This document shows, piece after piece, positions 8,024-18,600 of a stretch of 21,957 nucleotides of DNA. Source of the DNA: Pelargonium cotyledonis (lineage: Eukaryota; Streptophyta; Magnoliopsida; Geraniales; Geraniaceae). Where the stretch lies: assembly GCA_036897625.1 (NCBI GenBank), contig JAYMTA010001074.1, positions 1-21,957 on the forward strand, in the 5' to 3' direction. The notes beneath the pieces were generated by a model, which worked only from the letters and a program-made list of their open reading frames with translations, was not told the origin of the DNA and made no database searches. Numbering within the stretch: position 1 is the first letter of the stretch; the number at the start of each line of letters is the position of its first letter. Position numbers and translations under genes: made by a program.

Positions 8024-9513
8024 CATATTACTCTAACATGAAAAATTGTGACAAGACACCATACCGAAGTGATGATTGATTACCAATAAAATAATTATTA
8101 AAAAAACTTAGTAGTCCAGTAACCATAAACACTAGATTGAAGTTAGAGGCTTAATTCCAAATTTCATCAAATTCAGGAGGCAAAACCAGTTAGTTCATAA
8201 AAGGTGGTGTGTCAATTTGCCGACGTGGCATGTTGATATGTCATCAAAGATGACGTGTCGGTTGATTACGTAATGCAGCCGGCTACATGAGTGAGAATAA
8301 AAAAATTAATGTCCATTTAACAAGAAAGATTTGAAGTCAACATATAAAATTGAAATGTTATCAGGTGAAACCATAACCTTATTTTAAAAGATGAAAAAAA
8401 ATAGTTTACTCATTCGAAAACGTCCCTTCAAAAGAAAAATAATAATAAAAATCTCTCCCTCAGTCTGACTTTTCCCATCTCAACTCTAAAGTGAATGTCG
8501 TATAACTTTTTGTGATGAACATTACTATAATTTTTTTTTTATAACAATACATATTTATATTAAAAAATTCTGAAACAATAGAAAAAACAAAATTAATAAA
8601 ATCACAATTTTTTGCTCAAATATCCAATTGGTGCGTAAATTCTCAAAATGAATACAATTACCAACTCTAATGTACAAAACAATGCACTCTAATTAGCAAT
8701 TCTAATTATACATATAATGAGAATGGAGGGAATGACAATAACAATGTGAATAATTGTAACCCAAATAGAGTCTTAATTGCATCATCGGTTGACCAAGTAA
8801 TAGTCTTCTTGTGGTCATTTTAGGCAACGTGCAGAAACAGACAGAAACTTGTAATTACATATACGGAAGTGTACGTACATACATACATACAAGCTACAAA
8901 ATAGCCAATAGGTTGCGAAAAGTGTCACTTTTTTCAAGTCTCGACCAAAACTTGCAAGTTTTGATCAATTCAATTCAAAAAACTCACACAGAGAAAAGGA
9001 GCAGTAAATCGATTGCGTCCCAAAGTAGACTTCAAGAAACGTATCAAAATGCCACAAAAAATGGCTTGCGTTTGAGGTCCAAACTTCTCCAAATTAGTTT
9101 ACCTAAAATAAACATGGAGTGATGTCAAGCCAAGCAATAGCATGGGCCACAACCTCCTATTGTGTTACTCTTATACATCAGTGAGTTAATAAGAGTGAGT
9201 AGAGCTGTCCTCACTACACACTTCACCAAAACTATTTATAGTCGGAAGCTTCCGATATAATGAATGAATTAATAGGGAGGGAGTAGAGCTGCCCACGCTA
9301 TGAAACTTGATGACGACTCCCATAGGTTACTCGGAAGCAAAGATCGTTCACGAGCAAACACAACGGACCAAATGGACAGATGTAAAATTAACATTTAGAT
9401 AGGACTTGAGAACAATACAACTGTTTTAACTTGTGACCATGAGATCACATTTTATGGCTACAAAATTGTTGAAAGAATGATTGAAAAAAAGTAAAAAAAG
9501 AATAGAAACTTAC
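8024..9513. other. Intergenic DNA between the GC-rich island and the nucleotidase 3' end
   Basis: AT-rich DNA with no credible gene. It contains GACGTGGC/GACGTGTC motifs near 8222-8258, a (CATA)n tetranucleotide run near 8876-8889, a 12-bp palindrome CGGAAGCTTCCG at about 9242-9253, and two similar segments of the form GAG(T/G)GAGTAGAGCTG(T/C)CC near 9195 and 9280. The plus-strand frame at 8811-9122 has random-looking composition. Confidence 0.5.
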
Positions 9514-9630
9514 AGACCGATTTTTAATTGAATGTTTGGTTTTGTTGAGTTCTGTCCTAAAGTCAGCAGAGTGTCATGGAACATGTGGATTTTGTCACTG
9601 CTTTCCTTGCCGCTGACCCCAAAAACCTTA
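9514..9630 (-). other. Proximal 3'UTR of the nucleotidase gene with a candidate donor site
   Basis: After the TAG at 9631-9633 the last coding exon runs on as 3'UTR. At 9508-9513 the gene strand reads GTAAGT, a near-ideal plant donor, 117 nt past the stop. If it is used, the gene has a 3'UTR intron. I could not place the matching acceptor or the poly(A) site. Confidence 0.35.
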
Positions 9631-12600
9631 CTACTGGCTGTCAATATTTCTGAATAAACTCGACGAAACCTGAGATACAGAAGCATGTGATATAGGACAT
9701 TAGAAATCCCGCAGAAAATATGAACTAACGAAATCAAAGACCCTGTCCATTTATGACACAATAAGAAGGCGCATATCTTCAATGAGTTCAATAAATGCTA
9801 AACTCATCGAATCTATTAAAAAAATTTAAAACAATGATAATAGGCTAATCATCATAATTCGAACCATTGGCATTTGGCATGAAAATAACCTCTTAGTGGA
9901 GTGATAGCTCAAGTTCAAACAAGAAATGGGGACGGGGAGGGATATGGGTGTCATATTGGTAAAGTATAAAAATATATGGAAACCAATTCCCTTTAGAAGA
10001 TATCAAAAGGGTGAAATCTATTGTTTTAGAACATAAACCCAAGGAAGACAAATACACCTATACTCATTTGGAAAAATTTGAAGTTTGTACAAGTAAAAGT
10101 TCCGTGTAGTACACACAAAAACAGACTGTCAAACTTCTGCAGCAAGACTACACATAGAAAGTGGAAAAATAAGCTCATAGAAATATTTAGGGAGAGCCGA
10201 CATACCTTCACATGATGTGGCATGATCTTGATATCAAAGGGTGCATGAAGCCATGCTTCAGGTGAATAGTGTAAGAAGTTCTCTGGTTTACTGGTATACA
10301 CATCTGCATATTGATGGATGTGATAAGCAAAAGCAGATTCTTGACCAGTATCAGTGAGGAAGGTGGCACCAAAAGATCTATTGAACATTTGCTTCATTGC
10401 CTGGCGTGCCTTCCCCCTCTCCTCATTTAGCTCCTCAAAGAGTGACTGATAAGCTTGACTACTCGCCCTGTCAGCTATAGTTGCATGTAATTGACCAAGC
10501 AGTTCCTGTATTATATGAAATTTTGCCTGTATTCAAACAGAATATGTAGAAATAAGAATATTGTCAACTCCAAAAATGGGAGAAGGTTCACCGTTTGTCA
10601 TCAACCAAAACACACTTCACATCTGACTGATTGAAATTTTACGTAATTTAACAGAGTTTTAGACGTTATGTAAATAGGCATCTTAAACCTACATCATTTT
10701 CAAGAACTGAATGCATCAACATTCCATGATGGCAATGAATCAAAGCACAATGACATCAGTTGCTTACTTATTATAAAAAGAGCTATTGAACAGAAGATGT
10801 GAGCCAATCTAGCAAATAAAGAGTGTCAGAGAACTTTATTTAATAAGCAGTAAAGCAAGTTGAGAAATCAATGCTCTCCCAGTTTAATAGAAGCAAGATG
10901 CCACTTATCCAAGAATGAAGTATGCCATCTCTGATTTCAGTGAAACCTCATAATAGGAATGAAACAAATAGCAAAATATTTTGACTAAATTCATTGACCT
11001 GATCAAAGACATTGCTAAAAATTTAAATAAAAAAAAATGATGAGTGATTCCTTGTATAGATAATACAAGGCCACACTAATCTAGTATGGATTACATTCAA
11101 ATCACCTCTTTATCAATGAAGATATGCATGCAATATATAGGTCTGGTACTCCTCTGGATGACCTTAAATTAAGGAATCGACAATGCTTATTGTTCACAAA
11201 ACAAATACACATGTAATATATCAACATTTCGGAAAGAGTATCTCTTCACTTAAACATAAACCACTTCAACTTCATATGCCTAATATGATACAGACATGCA
11301 ATTTCAGTGACAAGTTTGTAGCTACTCTCATCAAGTTTTTGCCAAATTCCTAGTCAAGATTGCCCCAACATATTATTACTACTTTATCATCGAAAGGTCC
11401 CATTGTATCAGCAAATACAAAAGAAAAAATAATCAGATCAACAGGTATATACCCAAAAGATTGAACTTAGTAATGTTCTTATCAAAACTCATGTTGGGAA
11501 TGCATGCATGAATACAAGTAACATTCACAACAAGTAATGAAAAAAAAAAACTGAATTAACAGTAAGATACCTGCTCAAAGCGATAATTATCAGCATTTTG
11601 TATATGTATTTCACTCTGCAAAGACAATAAAATGAAAATCTCATAAGAGCACAATCTATGAAATATTTATATTATCTACCTATATAAACAGGAACAAACT
11701 TTAAAACAAAAATAGAGGAATACGCATATATAGCAGAGAAGTAAGTTAGTAGCATTTCATAAGGTTTCTATGTAAAACTAATACTACCAAATAATATTAA
11801 CAAGATAAAATTAAAATTAACAATAAAAATATAAATAAATAAAAGTCTTATACCAGAAAGTAAAGTTTCGTGCACTTCATAAGCTTATTTTGAGTTTTAC
11901 AACATAAGAATGATAATCCAAGCATGGTTAAGATCCAATATCAAGTTCTTACCTCTTTAAAATAAAAATAATTGTATGCACATCTTTATCTTGTCAATAG
12001 AAACATCCATTGCAGGTTTCAAAATCTATTAGTTTCAACTTTCAAGGCTTTTAACAGTTGAATACAACCAACCAATACTTAACAAATGAACCCTTATTTC
12101 TCCTAATACTTTTGTACACTAATATTCTGCCAGTGATGATGTATATTTGTATATATCATAAAAAAATGACTCATATTTCTGTACTCTTTTCTTGATAAGA
12201 GATAACTTGTTCTTTTGGCCTTGTTCACATTGTACATCAATGCTTTGAAGATTATCATGTCAGACAAATTATAATTATCATCAATTTTGGCGCAACAAGC
12301 CGACGAAAGAAACCAATCAATTACGAGATAGTTTAACAAGCTGCCACACAACTAACTTGATTTTTGTAAACAATAAACACTGTCTTTTGGTATGGATTTC
12401 CTCTAGCGATTTAAATTATAAACCAAATTTTATTCACCTCTTTAAAAAAATAGTTTTTTTTTTTTTTTTTTTTTTCATAGTAACACAGTCAGACAAGAAA
12501 CATATCAAAATTAGGTTAGCATAGAATATATGATGCACTTATAAACAAACCAAAAAGAATCTGACCAGAGACATACTTCAAGTTCATGTATGATTGCAGC

Positions 12601-15600
12601 AGTGCGCCAGCCAGACTTTGAAGGCCCTCTTAAATCGCTAAATAGATGATCTCCAAAGTATATCACCTAACCAAGGGAATATATAATAGGCTTACTGTTT
12701 AACATGAACTGAACCATAGAAAATTAATTAAAATAAAATGTTTAAAGTTTCAACTTGATTATGAATGTACAAAATAATAATAATAAACAACTAAACTGAT
12801 TCCAACAAGAAATCAATTGAAACATACCTCTGGGCCATTCCACTTAGTAATTTCGAGGAATGATTTGAGGCAACCATGGTAATAAACTTTATTAGGGAGA
12901 AATGCATCCACCTTTGTGAAAGCAAGAGTGTCCTTCTCAGTGTCATAACATCTATGTTGAAATCCAGGAAGACAATAAACAAAAGATAAGCAAATAAGAT
13001 ACCAGTATTCTAAGTAAAGCTATGACATAAACCTTAGGAATATAACATCACTTTTGCTTCAGTTAATAGATACTCCCTACGTCCCAAAATAATTGTCCAC
13101 TTTCCTTTTTAGGATGCTAGTTAAAAATTAATCACCAACAATATCCTTAAGTTAAGTTAGTTAGAACAGCTTGAGTTTGTCATAACAAGAATACAAATGG
13201 ACATACTGAGAAAAAACCAATCCTAACTAAACAATCCATAATCTCTCTGAAAATGGAAAAGTGGACAATAATTTTGGGACGAGCCACGGAGGAGTAATTT
13301 ATAAAACAGATCCAGATTTATGATAAACTTAACTATTCAGCCAATCTGAATCCCTGCTGGTGGTATTTGAAAATACTTGTATGAGTTGGCAAAATAAAAG
13401 GGTGAAAACTTAAACATAACCATGAAAACCATTCAAGGTCATCAGGGAGTAAAAAAAACACTTCTTGTTATATTCTCATGTAAAATCTAAGAAACAAGTA
13501 AAGAACTATGAAACTGATATTACAAACCGGAACGGATGCTCAGATGTGTAAAATTCTGGTTTATTAGCTTGAGCAATCACAACATCAAAAAGCTCTCTCC
13601 AGCAGTCTTTGTAACCGATAGAATCCTAATGAACATGAAATGCTGAGCTTAGAAAACTTACAATACATGTTTTTATATAACAGAGATATACGACAGTAGA
13701 ACAGGACAAAATACTAAAACAAATAAAGTGAATATGTTTCTTATATTTAGTGCTAAGTACCCACATATATTTAAGTGCACCTTAGCTTTTCTTGCCTTCT
13801 GAACCTCTCATTTTTCAGACTGATCAAAGTGTTATGAAATATTAACCAAATGCAGAATTATTCCAAGTCACCTTAGCTTAAAAAATTGTTTTGACATCAA
13901 GGATATTTATTCTTTTTAATTTTCAAATGGAATGATACTCACAATTCCATGACCAGTGTATGCTCATAATCATACATAGTGTGTGTGTGCGCGCGCGCGC
14001 CCGAGAGAGAGAGAGAGAGGGGGTGGTAGTTGCAGAGAACTTCCTAAACAAATATATAATTCTCTTCCTCAATCATAATCTGAATATATGTTTTCACTTT
14101 TCAGGGTTGCAAGACGGGTGACTAGTCTGTCATACTTATCTCATAATTTCAATTTTCAGTTTCTATTTATATTTTTATGTTCATTTAATGCATGACACTG
14201 CAAGAACCCAACTCAAAATAGCCTCATAATCAACACAAATAACTACTGGAAGATGTAACTTTGAACTATAAAATAGAAAACAGAACAAAGAATATTTAAA
14301 ATAATGTAATGATGTAATTCCATTTAATCAGTAATGTAAAGTACCTCCAACAAAAAACGCATCCCTCCATCCACAAAATAATATGGAGAGTTGGTCAGCA
14401 AAAATAGCTTCTTCCCCTTCTCCCTTAGCATCTTTAGAAAGTAAAGCATCTGACCCTGAAATATTTATCATTTAATGAAAAAGTTCAAACTCTAAAGGCA
14501 AATAAAAAATCCAAGTTTCAACTTAAACACAAAATCCTATTTTGAGGAATATTTTGCTCTTTGGATAAAAATGTTGCCATTTTTAGCACCTCTTGAACAT
14601 ACTAGATAGCAAACTGTACATCAAATTTGTATGGATAATTATAACTTACATTTTTAACCAAATATTTATGGGGGTCAGAAAGAATTCCTCTATGGACCAA
14701 GCCACTCCGATGAACATGCTGAATTGCACGGTTTACGTCTTGATAAATATATGTAGGATCAAATTCCAACTTAGCATCAACAAAATATTGCACCATATCT
14801 GCAATAAGGCAAGCCTACAAAAGAAAAATAAAAATCTAGTATCAAAGCATATAACAAAAACTAAAAATAGATTCAAGAAATCCATAATTCTAAGAAGGAA
14901 AAAAGAATGGACTGCTGACTTCTGGCCACTGGCCTATAAGCACAAAATATATATCGAGGACAACAGCAATAGCAAATAGAAATAAGACTGGATTTCGCAT
15001 GCAACTATATAGAAACTGAACCCAAAGATAGGGACAGCAATTTGGAAAATAAAGAAAATTGGAGACATAAAAAGATTACACTATTAAGCAAACTCAAATT
15101 GACAAAGTTTCACCCTATGTTGCATGGACACGACACAGTGATACAATTTTCACAACAAATGAGGAAACTTTAGATAAATGCTAAATAAAATGATAAGTAT
15201 AAGACATCAATTCAAATATAAAATATAGTTATATTAAAATTAAAACTAAAATCAAGCATTGTTTAAATAAGAGCATGGGATTTGCTGCCAATTGGAAATT
15301 GTTGGGCATCAATTACAAAAAATTTATACATAAAAAAACTAACTGAACCAGCAGCAATGAAAAAATAATGCAAAAGATCTAAATTACAAGGAACAAAAGA
15401 TGACTACATATTTGGCATACTAAGTAATATTAAGAGAACATTAAGTCTTGGAGAAGTCTGAAAGCCAAAATTTAAAAAGAATAATAATAAAGAATTAGGG
15501 TAAGTAGGCTGCAGGTTCTTTTGTAAATTTGATTTTCTTAAAAACAAATAAAATAGATAGTTTGTGTTTTAAGGTGTCCTTTGTGTGTTCCAAAATGTGT

Positions 15601-18600
15601 TAATGGAGTAACCAAAGTGTGTACAATCAGGCACTCTTCCAAAAAAAAATAATAATAATAATAATAATAGAAAGTCTGTTTTTTAAGTTGTCCTTTGTGT
15701 GTGCCAAAATGTGCCCTTGGCGTAACTCAAGCATGTGCAATCAGACACTTCCAAAATTCACTTTTTTTTTTAAAGTCCAAAATTCACTCTTAGTTTATAA
15801 TAGCCTTCACTTAATATCTAGTTGGAATCAACTGTCAATCATATCCCATTAGGAAAGGAATAAGGTCCACTAGTTGCCATGTATCCCAGTAAAAGGACTT
15901 CAAGACTTGTTTAAAAAGGTATACTATCCTAGATTCTCATTTCTGTCAAGAATGCCAAGAGTCATGGCGCACTATAAAACATCACACGTTCCCCTTGAAG
16001 TTCTCGGACTCTTGATTCATGCATCATTCAATTCCACTTATTAAGATAAACAATTGTATGCAGTACATTGATTGTGGAGGATCTAGACATGGAAAGTATT
16101 AGAAGAGATGAAGCATATAATTGTTTTTAGTGAATGCTACTAAGTTTCAAAAGTTGGTTTTAAGTGTCTGAAGCTTTACCTTTTTCACTTAGTATCATAG
16201 CTACTTCTGAAACTTTTCTTACACGGAAAGATTTTATAAGGCTCAACCAAAACCAAACATCAAAAACAGCCACGGAAAATCTCTCAGCTTTTTATTTTTA
16301 GCCTTCCCAATTTTCACAAAACTGCAGTTGTTTTGCAACTATGGTAAATGCTCTCAGCTATACATTTAAATATTGACCAATACAATAAAATGAAACAATG
16401 CCATTTTATCCAAATATGTAATTGCTTTTTAGACAGGTAAAATGCAATTAAAATGCCAAAGAAGGATGACTTTTCCAGTTGACCAGTAACTGTAGAATAG
16501 AGTAATCAAAAGAAAAGATTAAAGGAATTAAGTTTCTGCATCTAATAAAATTATTGAAAAGGTATCTGTCAAAATAATATACTATAAATTCTAACTCTCA
16601 AGCATGAATCTTCATTGAGGCTCTAAATTATGAAATTTTGCACCTGTTGCTTTAACTTAAAAAATATTCAAAGACATTTTCAAATGATGCTATGTGTTCA
16701 TAAGTCATGCTCCAGCAATTGTAGCTGAATTCACCAAACATATAGAATGTTAAAAGCCTATCAATCTATCATTACTTTTATGAGTATGTATTCTTCAAGA
16801 TTTCTTAAGGTTTGGCAGGAAAAGGGAAGAAATAATACAAATAGAGCTGAGGTAGTTTGATGTCTGCATACTAACAAATGTTACTGTACATATATTTATA
16901 ACAACACATTGAGAACTATATTCATTGTTATGTACGAAGTAAGACCAGCATGTGCATATAATGGCATGACTAAGTCATCCACTAAGAGCCATATGACAAC
17001 CATTATTTGTGTATACTTTCATCACTTACATTCTCATTATTTGAATCTAATTCTCCTTTTTTATCTTAGTTTAACTGCTTATTTTTAGTCATTTTATCAT
17101 ATTTGATGCATTGGTGTAGTTTAGTGTTTTATTGTACGTGTTGCAGACTTCAGGTCATTTTGGGCATCAAGAGTCAAATTTGGCCAAGGACTATAGAATG
17201 GCAGGGATGGACTGCCGAGAGCCTGCACACACACACACACCCCTGAGGGTTTGACTCCTTTTTTGGATAAAATATATTATAATTTAAGTGGTCCACTTGC
17301 CACCTATCAATATACCGAACAGAGTACATGTCAACTCAATACCAGAGTTAGATATCCTTGTATCATTGCTAACATAACACAAATACATAATACTCAATTA
17401 TAAAACTAACCTCGCTAAAACAAAAGAAATCCATCAAACCAACAAGTCCACGAGCTTGAGCACGGCCAATATGACGTGTGCCATAAATCTCTTCTATTTC
17501 GTTCTTGCTAAGCTACATAGACATGAGAGAATGTTATCAACAAGTATTTCCCCGTTCCAATTAGTATTTGAGTGAATCAATTAATAAGGTAAGCACAAAA
17601 CTTGATGTGGTTATAGATGAAAAAGATCATGCATACAACATTATAGCATATGTGTGTAGGGCACTTGAAATCGATAACAAAGAAGCATTTAGGGTATCAC
17701 TGTCCGATGATATAAACGATGAGTAATGCAGAGAAGAACTTGTTGGATTTTATGAGTGAATGAAATTTGTATTGACTGAGATGGCAATCTTACTGAAAGT
17801 AGAGATGAAACTTCACTTACTAGATTCAGGTCTGGACCCCTGTCATCCCTCCGGATGATCCATAACTAATAAAGAGAATATTCAAGTGCGAAAGATGCTA
17901 AGGAGGGATAACACATCTACTGCTAGTCACTTTTCTTAGTGGAAGACAGATAAGTAGAAGAGCAATCCTACTCAAGACACCATCAATGGGTGAACTATGC
18001 ACTCTTCCTTTTACACATAAATAGAAGAGCAATCCTACTAAGGAGGTGGTTGGAGCTTCGCTGGAGGAGGCACTAAGGATAATGCTAAAGATGTTACCGA
18101 AAAAAATTGCTGAATCAGTTTCATCACCTAATACTACTTCCAGCCAAAAGCTGAACTGGAAAGCTCAAATTTGATGATAGCATGTAAGCTACTCAAGAAA
18201 AAGAATAGTTGAAGGGGATAGGGTTTGCTTACAAGATACTCCCCCTCATATGCAAGCATGAACTTTGGCAAGTGGGGCAAGGATAAAAAGAAAATCAAGA
18301 AAAAAAAAATTAATGAACTTTCATGAAATCTTGAAGGAAGTAAAAGAAAAGATTGTTGGAAAATCAAGAAAAGTCATTGGTCGAGTATGCAACCTAAGGC
18401 CACCCCCGGAATCGCAAAAGCTTCAAAAGACTCTCAAAACAAAAACAAAAATCAAGAGGCTCCATTATTATAATTCATATGTTGATAAGTGGGATTACAT
18501 GGTTTCAGGCCCATCCCAGACTAAACCAAAAATGCCTACAAAAGTCTATGCTACATGGGCACTTCACTTCACCTCGCCACATAGTCGTGGTATCACAAGG

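Larger units (their letters stand above)
14815..17410 (-). other. Intron 6 of the nucleotidase gene (2596 nt, the longest)
   Basis: Donor GAG|GTTAGT and acceptor TTTTGTAG. It contains a duplicated ~88-bp segment (15556-15756), an (AAT)n run (about 15647-15669) and a (CA)n run (17226-17241). The 17085-17215 stretch, with GTGTAGTTTAGTGTTTT and GCAGACTTCAGGTCA, looks faintly like part of a gypsy-type LTR, but no boundaries were found. Plus-strand frames at 14593-14979 and 15619-15852 are low-complexity chance frames. Confidence 0.75.

Noticed and set aside
10026-10397. Minus-strand frame extending exon 13 of the nucleotidase past 10206
   Set aside because: The extension beyond HHVK is hydrophobic read-through into intron 13. 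The GTATGT donor at 10206/10205 and the downstream exon 9631-9669 give a better C-terminus.
12454-12475. Long T run as the tail of a minus-strand retroinsertion
   Set aside because: No target-site duplication and no SINE or LINE body adjoin it, so it is kept as a homopolymer.
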